A DNA stretch of 64,000 nt from Phylloscopus collybita. Lineage: Eukaryota > Chordata > Aves > Passeriformes > Phylloscopidae. The stretch is from assembly GCA_027886175.1 (NCBI GenBank), contig JAJNNQ010000075.1:60590001-60654000 (forward strand), given 5' to 3'. Shown here piece after piece: positions 49,481 through 58,856 of the stretch (position 1 is the stretch's first letter; every line of letters begins with the position of its first letter). A program made the position numbers and the translations under genes. The notes under the pieces were generated by a model. The model did no database searches and was not told the DNA's origin. It worked only from the letters and a program-made list of their open reading frames with translations.

Positions 49481-50250
49481 TTTTGTAACTTGTGCAGAAA
49501 AGTAAGTTAGCCACTAAACATGACAGGTTTATTTGTTCATTTATTTATTTTTAAATTCTAATTAGAGAAAGGAAAAGGGTGTCAACAGTCTTTAGTGATT
49601 CACATTTTAACAACCAGGTTATAATTTATTAATTCCCAACTTATAAAATTTTCACAACCTTTTTCCACAGGAGTCCAAGAGCAACTCAAATTTATTTATT
49701 GTTTCTACATAGGGTGTCATTAAATATTTGTTATCTCCTAAAGTTTGTTGGGAAGCAGGATTATTTTCCACATCAAATCACACCAATGCTAATGGGAAAA
49801 GCATTAGATGTTGACCCAGCAAATTAAACTGTAAAATATGAGGCTCATTGTTATTATTACATACAGACACATTTTCTGTGTGCTCCTTATTAAAACCATC
49901 TTAATCAAACTCATTGTATTTTAGTCATGTTTTAAAATAATTATGCCAGAATACAAAACACATGAATATATAAAGAGAACAAGTTCCACTTGAATATGTT
50001 CAATTTAACTCTTTAAAAGAATTATGCAATTTGTCTCTTTCGACATTTAAATTGATCAAGAAAAAGAAAAACACACTGAGGGTTGTTTGTGCTTTTCTTA
50101 AAGCTTCCTAAGATACTCCTTCTATTTTATTTTGTAACAAAACCAAAAATTAATTCTGCATATGTGAAGCTCATCTAATGTATATTTCTGTAAATTCTCA
50201 TTTCTAATTCATTGTGTTTTATTGCAAACTTTTTGGTAAGCATGACAGTG
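49481..50250. other. AT-rich, repeat-free segment, possible conserved noncoding region
   Basis: About 770 bases of AT-rich but complex sequence with many TAAT/ATTA and TTTATT motifs (TTCTAATTAGAG, TTATAATTTATTAATTCCC, AAACTGTAAAATATGAGG, AAATAATTATGCC) and few simple repeats. The character resembles conserved noncoding DNA around developmental genes. This is a composition argument only; no comparison could be made. Confidence 0.22.
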
Positions 50251-50353
50251 TCCTACCATGAGGTTGAGTGTTCTCTCCCTCTGGTGGCTAATCTTTCCTG
50301 GAGAATTACTGTGAAAACTCTCTTTCTCCTCTGATTCCCTTATGGATCCACAG

Positions 50354-50403
50354 ATTGCTGTAATGGACGCTGCCTTAACTCACAGGACTTTTACTGGGAC
50401 AAG
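50354..50403 (+). other. candidate 50-bp exon, weak
   Basis: A pyrimidine-rich stretch (CTCTCTTTCTCCTCTGATTC) is followed by GGATCCACAG as an acceptor. Fifty bases later AAG|GTAATT gives a donor. Two of three frames are open across it: one reads IAVMDAALTHRTFTGTR, the other CCNGRCLNSQDFYWDK. The second, with two adjacent Cys and a third nearby, could fit a Cys-rich extracellular domain, but I do not recognise the protein. Chance pairs of splice-like sites are common in 64 kb, and no neighbouring exon was identified. Confidence 0.15.
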
Positions 50404-51980
50404 GTAATTTTTAATATTTTAAAACCAGAAACAAGATTCTTTTATCATGAGTGTAGATGGAATCAACATAGAAGCTGGGATTTAGTGGATATTTCATCTG
50501 GCCAAGCATGGATATTTGCCTCAGGATGAGACAGATAATGACCTAGGTTCTGTTGATTAGCTCTGAGCTGGATTTAAAGAGAGTTTTAAGGTCTGGCTCA
50601 GATGGTGTGCATTTGCAGATGTCACAGGTCACCCATGAAATCAGATCATATGTACAATGGTGACACTGTTTTCTGTGTTTGTTGAGGAGTGAGGGCTTTC
50701 TCTCCTCTGCCTTTCTGATTAAAAAAAAAAAAAAAAAAGGCATATTTTTGAAGACTAATTTTTTGCATCAAGTAAGATTCTTAGTAATTTTGTGTTGGGA
50801 GTCACAGAGCCAATGACTACAATAGACTCAGGTGGTTACTCATCCTATTCCCTTTGGAAAGATGGAGCTTTGCCCACATACCAGTTCCTTATCAAAGGAT
50901 ATAAAAGATTGAGTCTTTATGTTAACTCATGTTTAAAGAACTCAAAGCAAAGAGATTTTTTTTCTGGTGCCTTATGGTGTGCCTCTGCATCGGAGGAAAT
51001 GGACCATCACCACAACTCCCGATACAGAAGACACACTGGAGCTTGTAAGCTCTCCAGTCACAGTGCTTCCAGTCTTTTTTCACTGGAATAACTGCACACA
51101 CTCAGCAGGCAGCTCTACATTGACTGCTCTGGCTATGACATGGGCCAGCACCACTCTGCTCTCCCTGGTGCTGAGATGTCTCTTCATTTGCTCATTCATC
51201 CACGATTCTACAGATGCAAATATCTCAGCTCCAAATCAGGGCGTGAATTATTTGCACTCAAACCCTGCTGGACTTTTATTTGCTGTGGGGAAGTGGCATT
51301 CCCTTTCCATTCTTACCAAAGACTTCATAGACTTGCAAAATTCTGCTAAATGAGTACCTCTTCTTAAAAATGTAACATAACTGTGAATTTCCCCTGCTAC
51401 TTGAAACCCATAATTTTTCAAGACAGACCCTTAACTGTGGCAAGGTTGAGAATTCGTTATTAATTTTGTGGTAGACTCCAAACTGAGTTCTCAGGTCAAG
51501 GCTTGGTTCAAAGTTCCCAGACAAGAGGCCTGTGTGAGAGCCTTGTGGGACAACGGGAGGTCCCGCCTTCTTTCTGCCCTGCTCCCAAGACAGCACTCAC
51601 CATATTTAGTGATCTTTTTAAGTCAGCAAGAACTAATAAAGTCTTCTGTAATTTTGAGTTAAGTAACTTTAAGTTCAGAAAGTCTACACAAAGGCTCTAT
51701 GCACCCACCTGTATGTATTTCCCATTAAAATGTCCCTAACTCTTAAAGAAGTAGGTGGAAATCAAGTATTAACCTTAACAGTTGAAATACTGATACGAGA
51801 TAAGACAGAAGAATAAGCCCTGGACACAGGTTAAGAAGTCCTACCATGAAGTTCTCTAGAACAGGTGTTAGAGAGTGGGTAGAGGAAACATACAGGGGCA
51901 TTTGAGGCATTTTCCTGGGCTCTATCTCTATCTCATAAAAATTCAAGTGGAAGATCCAGTGTTTGGATCCTCTCACAGCA

Positions 51981-52016
51981 TCCAAGAGGTGAAACTAGTC
52001 CAAGAGGTACAGCTAG
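51981..52016. repeat. two 18-bp tandem copies
   Basis: TCCAAGAGGTGAAACTAG is followed directly by TCCAAGAGGTACAGCTAG, three mismatches apart. A minor local duplication. Confidence 0.85.
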
Positions 52017-52285
52017 TCCAGATTCTTTTACATAGGCATATTCTCACACTGTCCTCATGACTGGTAGCTTTATAATCCTCTGGCCTTGGTAAAAGCTTCA
52101 GGAAGAACTTCTGGAATTTAGGCACATTCATTTGCTGTCATCACAGGAGTAACGTCTGACCTGAATCCTTGCAGCTGAGGCACCACATAGTTCTCCAGGC
52201 AGAGGAGCAAAGTATGTTCTACTCTCACCTGAAGACCTGAGATATACTTCACAATTGCACACTGATTTTGGGAAAATGCATTCAA

Positions 52286-52434
52286 AGGGATCTCTGTATT
52301 TGGAGGTTTCGTCTTTTCAACCAGATGAAGCCCTGAGCAACCTACTCTGGCTGTGGTCCAGGCAGGAGGTGGGACTAGAAACCTCCAAAGGTTCCTTCTA
52401 AAGTAAATTTTTTTTATGGTTTTATGATTTTATA
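52286..52434 (+). mobile_element. CR1 LINE 3' terminus, diverged, plus orientation
   Basis: GGGATCTCTGTATTTGGAGG, then GAAGCCCTGAGCAACCTACT, then CAGGAGGTGGGACTAGAAAC, then CTCCAAAGGTTCCTTC, then a decayed tail ATGGTTTTATGATTTTATA. The order is that of a CR1 3' end (GGAATCTCCATCCTTGGAG, GCCCTGAGCAACCTG, AGGAGGTTGGACTAGA, AGGTCCCTTCC, ATTCTATGATTCTATG). It is moderately old and truncated on the left near 52286. Confidence 0.88.
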
Positions 52435-53525
52435 GCTCTTTTATTTTGGGGACTAAGGTTCTTGGTTATACTAGGTATTTTCCATTCAGGCCATAAGCTT
52501 CAGCTCATAAGCTCTGATGCAATGAGACGTGCTACATGTGCCACACTGCTGGGGCAGCAGTACCAGCCTCAGTGCTCGCACAGAAGAACCACCTATTGCC
52601 TTTTAACAAGACACTGTAAAACACTGAATACCTGCCTTCCAAATAGCCTTGGCCCTAGCAGCAGCAGCAATCTGATATGGTTTCAAAGTGCAACACTTTG
52701 TGCAGACAGCCTGGATCTTAAGAACCCTTTCCCAGAAAGGAATCTTTTAGCAAGGAATGATCTAAGCCAGTGTGGGGTCAGTGACCAGGTAGTCCTGCCA
52801 AGGCATGCTCTGCTTCGTTACACAAACTCCACGTGGGTCACACGTCCCACTGGCTCAAGCCACCACCCTGGCCACTGTCCCTCCTTCTGTCTGTCACTCA
52901 GCAGCTCTTGGGCAGCCAGCACAGAGTGTACAGGAGGGGCACGCAGAGGCTGTAAAAAAAAATCTGTCATAAAAATAACTCAGGAGACTCCTCACACCAA
53001 AGCTGGAAATAGCAGAGAAAACACCTCCCATAATGGTTCAGGGGTGGCTGCATGGTGGGGAGGAACCTCTCCTTGAGCTACAGCTCCTGGCTGTCAGTTT
53101 GCATTTAGACCGAGCCACTGCAGGCTCCCGAAGCTGCGAGTGTTCCCTCAGAGGCACCACACGTTTCCTAACAGTGTAACAAGGTGATCCCATCAGCCAT
53201 TTAATGTTTGCAGCGAGCAGTGTGGGGAAACAAGCATCACCGTGTGCTTCCTGCCAGGGAGGAGCTGTTGAAGTGGAAGGAGAAGGAGACGATATGAGAA
53301 ACCTGATGGAGAAGTCCTGGGAGGGAGGAAGAAAGGAGATGCAGAGTCTTGTCCAATTTGTTTTACTGCATTTATTGAGAAACAAGTGTATCTGCTGAAA
53401 TTCAGAATCTGCTCTAAATAGAGAACAGGTGTCATCTTTAAATGTGCTTTCCAGTTCAACCTCGTGGTGCCCAGGAGAAACACTATAATTTTTTTATAAC
53501 TTATATGAGAGAAGACAGAGTGGGC
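52435..53525. other. DNA with the longest non-repeat open frame, unrecognised
   Basis: A plus-strand frame of 204 codons runs 52462-53076. Its predicted protein has no signal peptide, membrane segment or domain that I can identify, and composition is uneven rather than domain-like. GC content rises mildly. I do not call it a gene. Minus-strand frames of 115 and 127 codons at 53038-53576 partly read through the poly(G) run as proline. Confidence 0.45.
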
Positions 53526-53548
53526 GGGGGGGGGGGGGGGGGGGGGGG
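53526..53548. repeat. poly(G) run, 23 bases
   Basis: Twenty-three consecutive Gs after TGGGC. Long G homopolymers are rare and can form quadruplex structures; they are also frequent sites of sequencing or assembly error. Confidence 0.95.
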
Positions 53549-55389
53549 AGCATTGAGGAATCAGGCCAGAAGGCATATAAAATTTTGTATGTGGTTTACA
53601 AGGAAGAAGAATGCATTAAGAGGGGTTTTTTTCATCTTTTTAACCCCATAACAGATTGGGGATAACACTACCGGCTATGGATCTTACCAGAGGAGTGAAA
53701 GAATGCATTCCTAAGCCCAGTTTTTTTCTGTAGTTCCAGAAAATCTATCAAAGTGCCAGGGTGTCTGATTATTCAGCCCTTGCCTTGGCGTCATACAACA
53801 CAAATGAGTGCCACACAGCATGGATTGAAGATTCACAGAGAAAAAGCTGTTGGAGTTTGATAGTGTTTCGGATCTCAGAGAAATCTAAAAATACCAAAAC
53901 CAGCCGACACATGTGCAGTGCTTTAGCAAGCCGAACATCTGGGACTATTTCAAACACTCCTCTTTTGTGTTGCTTGTTATGCTACCAGAGAGCAGCAAAG
54001 TGCAAATAAAAACTTAGCAGATTTTTGCACTGCTTCTAAGTTCAGCTACAAAGACATTAAAAACAATAATGAGGAAAATTAATATATGCCAGTTTACAGC
54101 CCCCATTTATTCTAGACTTAGAGGATACTTATATGTGTTCTGTTGTATCCCTCTCTAGTTTTCTGGATTAATTACTATATTGTGGATGTATATGCACATT
54201 TTGGATGTATACATTGATATTTCCCTTATGGTGTGATTTAACTGAGACTTACAAACTCTTTCAGTGAGTTTGCAAACTCTAAATGAGCTTCGCATGACAA
54301 GGTAGAAATAATAATCATGTCACCTACCATTCAAAAACATGAGTTCTGTTGACAGAACTTTTTATACTGTGATGTCAATGCAGAAGTTTTCTTTTAAGTC
54401 AGAATTGGCAAAAGAAAGATCGAGGTCTGAAATAAGTAAAACACTTCTGCTCTTCCATGGAAGTAGCTTTGCTACTCACTTCAGTGAGATGAGGATTTCA
54501 CTCAGTCATTTAATTTCTGCTTATTGATTTATATTACACAGTCTTTTTTAGTAAGACTACCCGAGGGAATAAGCACAACTGCATGTCTCTGGGTGTTGTG
54601 CATGCTTAACAAATAAGGGCCAATGGTACATCATCTGCACAAGGCTGCTTGCAAATCAAGACAAATAACATCATTTTGGAATCTTCTGGATCAAACAACA
54701 ATTTTCCCAGATACATGCATATTAGAAGCTTTTGTCAGAAAGGAAAGTTATTTCACTGGGCTGGAACAGCAATAGGGCACAAAGGGTGTAAAATGGCAGC
54801 AGCTAAGGCCAGAATCTGTTTTAAGGGGCGTGGAGTTCATCCAAAATAAAGAGGCGGGGGAAAACTTTTTTTTTTTTTTTTTTTACTGTATCTTTCCAAC
54901 TGTTCAGCCACACGACTGAGATTTTAAAAAAGTATGCATAAATATAGGGTCAATGGTAAACAATGCAATTTAGGAAAGAAAAACAGGGGTGCTAACAGCC
55001 AACTGCATGGATCTTTTCTTTGGATTGTGTTTTTCCGCACATCCTCAGATGGGCAGTCAGCACTATCTCCTGGAAAATAAACTTAAAATAAACTTATGGA
55101 AGTACCACTCGGAGTAGCACAAGATCAGTACAAGTTCACACTGTGTTGGGCTGTAGCTCTCACACGGAGCTATGAAAGCCAACTAAAGATCTACTGGATG
55201 GTCTCTGCTATTTGTTTTGACAAAGAAATTGCTTGAAACATCAGAGGGAGGAAGACAAGGCAGAAGCATGGAAGAGCCTCCTGTTTATCAAGAACTTTGA
55301 ATTCCATATGGCCAAAAAGGTGTTGTAAGAAATGCCATCATCTTGTAAAGTGAAAATGAACCGTATTGGGCGAAGCCATACCAGAGAAC
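53549..55389. other. unannotated single-copy DNA with a 19-T run
   Basis: No gene supported. A T homopolymer of 19 bases lies at 54866-54884 without a nearby minus-strand poly(A) signal. AT-rich sequence spans 54040-54250. The region 55010-55389 leads into the CR1 segment without a recognisable element. Confidence 0.55.
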
Positions 55390-55394
55390 ACTGA

Positions 55395-55674
55395 CCACAT
55401 AAACTGGCTCATCTTTCGGCACATGGTGACAGCCGGCCCATACACATCTAGGATTTCCATTTTGAAGGATGTCCAGCCTCCCTGGACACCTTTGCCCTTC
55501 AGGACTGCCTTCCAAGAGAGGCTGACGACTGGCCACATAAACTCGCTGGCTCATCTTTCGGCACGTGGGGACGGTCTGCTTGTACACCTCTAGGATTTCC
55601 TTCTTGAAGAATGTCCAGCCTTCCTGGACACCCTTTCCTTTCAGGACTGCCTCCCAAGGCACTCTGACAACTGG
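55395..55674. repeat. tandem duplication inside the CR1 fragment, units of 138 and 142 bp
   Basis: Unit one is 55395-55532 and unit two is 55533-55674. Both start CCACATAAACT and end GACTGG or AACTGG. Both contain GGCTCATCTTTCGGCAC, TCTAGGATTTCC, GATGTCCAGCC or AATGTCCAGCC, and TTCAGGACTGCC. By eye about 22 of 138 aligned bases differ (about 84% identical), with a 4-base insertion (CGCT) in unit two. The duplication repeats the pre-RT coding segment and is not part of a standard CR1. Confidence 0.93.
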
Positions 55675-55732
55675 CCTCCTAAAAACAGTCTGCCCTCCAG
55701 AAGCACAAGGTGACAGTTCTGCTGGCACTTCT

Positions 55733-55755
55733 CCTTACTTCTTCGAGAAGTAAGG
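55733..55755. other. perfect 10-bp inverted repeat with 3-base loop
   Basis: CCTTACTTCT, loop TCG, AGAAGTAAGG. It lies inside the CR1 fragment, where I recall related copies running on as CTTACTTCTCCAAGAAT. No terminator role is implied in a vertebrate context. Confidence 0.9.
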
Positions 55756-56190
55756 TCACCATCATTTCATATCACTCTGATCACTTTGTCCAAGGTGGCC
55801 TCTGACCATCAGAGCACCCACTAGGCCATCTCTGTTCACAAAAACCAGGTCCAGTGGGTGCCTGTCCTCCTTGCCTCCCTCACCATCCATGTCAGAAAGT
55901 TATCTTCCACACATTCCAGGAGCCTCCTAGACTGTTTCCTCTCTGCAGTACTGTACTTCCAGGAAACACCTGGCATGTGGAAGTCCCCCACAAGAACAAG
56001 GGCCAGTGATTGTGAGACTTCTCTCAGCTGCAAACAGAATATTTCATCTGCCTTTTCATCCTGTCTGGATGATCCGTATCAGACTCCAGCCAGGATGTGT
56101 GTCCAGTTGGTCTTCCTTCTGACTCTTACCATATAACACTCAACCATATTGTCACCATCACTAAGCTCCAGAAAATCAAAGCACTTCCAT

Positions 56191-57188
56191 CTGACTGGGA
56201 TGGACTTTCCAATGCCATTTGCCATCTATTTATTTAAGAATTTTAATTAGGTGTCATCAAACAGTAAGTAGCTAGAAAAGTCATGAATACACAAATAGTT
56301 TTTGCATGTTCATCCTTATCGTGGTGCTTGTGGGCACCATTTACAATAATTTTGCACCACAGCCACCAGCACCTCAGAACCACAGAACTTCTCCTGCCAT
56401 CAAAAATGAAGAGGCTCTGGAAAGCTGCTTGGACCAGCCACAAAGCACACATTGGATATTGCATCCTCACACACTAAACAGTGGCTAGGGAGTCATCATT
56501 TTGATTTCTCAGTCCCTTTCCCTAAAATGAGAATATAAATAAACAAACAACCTTTTACTTTCTTACCCTTCTGCCCCCAAGTAAAGACGTCAAAGTGGGA
56601 TCAGCACAAAACTAAGCAATAAATGAAAGGGAATATTTTGGGGTGAACAGGTGTTCCACTTTCAGATTGTCTTTAAAACCTCAATAGGGAGAGTTACAAG
56701 CAGGCTGCATAACCTGAAGTGTGGCCAGATCATAGGATTTGTAATTAGAGTGAGTACACGGTGCTTCCTCACTGGGGAAAAAAAAAAAAAAAGAGATGAG
56801 CAGCTGTCTCAGCAATATTGAAGTCAGCGAGGACTCCCAATGAAATCAGATACTCATCTGCAGAGAGAGCAAGTCCCGTACATCCATCAGGCAGGCATGT
56901 GTCACAGCTAGTTGAAGAGAAATGGCTTCTAGAAAGTTAAGCTTCCTCTGAAACCTCAGTACATCTATTAATAAGGGAGAATGAAAAGAAGGCTAGAAAA
57001 TAAACTAGAAATACAAGCAGTAGTCACCTGAGGCTGCACATGATTAAGTTCTCTAAAGCACATTACATGTCTCAACAAGGAGAAAAATTCAAAGAAATAC
57101 TTTATTGCATTAGCTAATGGTAAAAATAAACTAGTGTGGCTTAGATACTTATGTGTAACAATTTCAAGGCTTGAACAATTATTTGAAA
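56191..57188. other. unannotated single-copy DNA
   Basis: No gene seen. An A run of 16 lies at 56778-56793. A 26-base sequence at 57015-57040 recurs at 59208-59233. Confidence 0.5.
57015..57040 (+). repeat. copy 1 of a 26-bp dispersed direct repeat
   Basis: It contains AGTCACCTGAGGCTGCACA and differs at one base from the copy at 59208-59233. See the related finding. Confidence 0.85.
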
Positions 57189-57296
57189 CCTGATTCTGAC
57201 TTTACACCTGTTCTGTGTTGGATTAACAGCATTTATATTGAGATAAATTTTAATGGAGTTGTGCACACATCCATCAGTTTAAACAGACAGAGATGC
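57189..57296. repeat. fossil amniote repeat (CCTGATTCTGACTTTACACC type)
   Basis: CCTGATTCTGACTTTACACC, then TGTGTTGGATTAACAGC, then TTTTAATGGAGTTGTGCAC, then CATCAGTTTAAACAGACAGA. This resembles an old amniote repeat with CCTGATTCTG(A/C)TCTTACACC, TAACTCCATTGA and TCAATGGAGTTACACC. The match is by memory of the pattern and the copy is strongly diverged. It is likely a MITE-like palindromic element, but its two ends are only weakly complementary here. Confidence 0.45.
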
Positions 57297-58035
57297 GCCC
57301 AAGTTTTCTGTAAGCTCTGAAAAAAATACTAGGCCTCGTCTGAAGAATTAAGAGTTCTAAGTTTTATCCTGCACTATGCAAATATTATTTTACTGCTGCA
57401 AGGCAATGTCTTCAAGATGATCAGTAAAGAAGCCTGGGAGGCAGAATAATAGGCAATACTATTTTCAATAGATGCTGACCTGAGAGACAGGGATGCTGAG
57501 AGACCTGTGATGCTGTCTCAGAGACAGGGAAATTCACACAACTACAGGTCTTTTTCCTCTGTTCTGCTGCTAGCACTGTGCCTCATATCTATCCTGCACA
57601 GCAGCTCAGCTGTGCTCTCACTCCAGGACCCCATCTGCCAGCTGTAACCAGTCACTGTCTCATCAGCAGCTATCCCTGGGAGACAGCAGGGACAGCATGT
57701 ACCTTTCCCCTGCACTTCCCAGGTGAGACCTGCTGTTGTCACTGCTCGGCAAGCAGGGCAGCAGCAAGAGGCACAGACCTCCCTTCTTGCCTCACATGCC
57801 CTCTCCCTTCGTGTTTCCCAAAGTCTCATGGCCATTTTGAGCTATGACTCGCAGGTCTCCGGTGCTGCTGCCTAAGTGGTCCCATAATGTGCTGACAGCT
57901 GCATCCACCTTGTGAAGTCAAAGTGTGGGCACCAGGGGCAGAGGTGCTAAGAGCTACTTGGTGCCACTCTGCTGGGTTTCCTTTGAAGCCAAGCGAAGGG
58001 GCCACCAGTGAGCAGAAAAGATGAAAACCTCACCC

Positions 58036-58040
<5 letters not shown>
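57297..58040. other. unannotated single-copy DNA, mildly GC-rich
   Basis: No gene supported. Complementary frames of 89 and 97 codons at 57542-57847 are Cys- or Ser-rich without a known domain. Confidence 0.5.

Positions 58041-58093
<53 letters not shown>
58041..58093 (-). repeat. 53-base poly(T), possible A-tail of a minus-strand retrocopy
   Basis: Uninterrupted T run, read as A53 on the minus strand. On that strand an AATAAA signal (plus-strand TTTATT at 58107-58112) lies 13 bases before the A run, the usual spacing for a real mRNA 3' end. The run itself is certain; the retrocopy reading is an inference. Confidence 0.9.
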
Positions 58094-58096
<3 letters not shown>

Positions 58097-58856
58097 ACAG
58101 GGAGCATTTATTGTGTCTGTGTTTCCATAATGTTTCTAAACAATATTATGACCTAGAAGTGAAACAGAATTAAGTTGAATCTAATTTAAAAGTGCTTTAA
58201 AAACAGGTTATTGGCATAGCAGGCTAGCAAAATTACATGCCTGCAGGATGAGGTGCCTTTATTTCTCCTCAGTGAAATGGTACAGTCTTCCACAGCAGTA
58301 CCATGCCTCTTTCTTCCTCACAGTCAGGAGAACCAGAGAAGTAACAGCATCAGGCAAATGTTATTCTTCCTTTGGCTTGGAACAGGCAGTGCTTCCCAGG
58401 CAATTGAAATTGGTACCGTTCTGTGACAGTCAGATAGCAATTAATCTGCACTCCCTACACAGCTAGATCCAATGGGGCTTCCATCTGTCTGCCTTAAAAC
58501 TCATGGTGGGCTGGGATCTGTGGAGAGATAAGCCTTTCTCACGGTTCCTGCCTGTACAGGCATCATGGCTGCAAAGACTTGTGCAGCAAAGGTGGTGAAT
58601 GGGCCATTGTAGCCCAGCCCTTCCCCTCTCTGTCCTGGGAATGGAGGACTTTGTCAGCAGGACTATGCCAAAGGGCTTGGCGTCCTCTCCCTTTTGATTG
58701 CATAATGCAACTGTTTAGAAATGGGTGCAGGGACATAATCTAGGCCCAAAGACAGAAAACTGCCAGCATTGCCAGCACATGTCCTGGGTGCAAACTCTTC
58801 CACCTGAAACAGAGGTGACAATATACTGAAACACTGTACACATACAAAAAAACCCC
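58094..58856 (-). pseudogene. possible processed retrocopy of an unknown transcript 3' end
   Basis: If the AATAAA plus A53 mark an mRNA tail, the body lies here on the minus strand. No coding frame I recognise is present; it could be only a 3' untranslated region. A nine-base match AAAACCTCA at 58024-58032 and 58857-58865 could be a target-site duplication bounding an insert of about 820 bases. However, it is separated from the T run by CCCTTCTC, so the fit is imperfect. The limits given are tentative. Confidence 0.2.

Larger units (their letters stand above)
50251..52285. other. single-copy DNA containing one exon candidate
   Basis: Apart from the exon candidate at 50354-50403 and an 18-base A run (about 50719-50738), nothing can be named. 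The frames at 50792-51353 (99 and 128 codons) and 51276-51596 (106 codons, minus) have no known domain. Confidence 0.5.
55390..56190 (-). mobile_element. CR1 LINE ORF2 internal fragment (endonuclease end to pre-RT region), with internal duplication
   Basis: On the minus strand a frame ending at 55836 contains LREVSQSLALVLVGDFHMPG and then WKYSTAERKQSRRLLECVED. This is the CR1 endonuclease region with its GDFN-type motif; the Asn is His here. Further along on the same strand, near 55700-55560, VPWEAVLKGKGVQEGWTFFK and KEIL fit the stretch between endonuclease and reverse transcriptase. The corresponding plus-strand DNA also matches reversed CR1 (GTTATCTTCCACACATTCCA, GGAAGTCCCCCACAAGAACA). Frames are broken between the two parts, and both the RT domain and the 3' tail are missing, so it is a dead internal piece. 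Part of it is duplicated (next entry). The right edge fades near 56190. Confidence 0.88.

Noticed and set aside
55288..56033. Minus-strand frames of 146 and 65 codons
   Set aside because: They are parts of a dead CR1 ORF2 fragment with an internal duplication, not a host gene.
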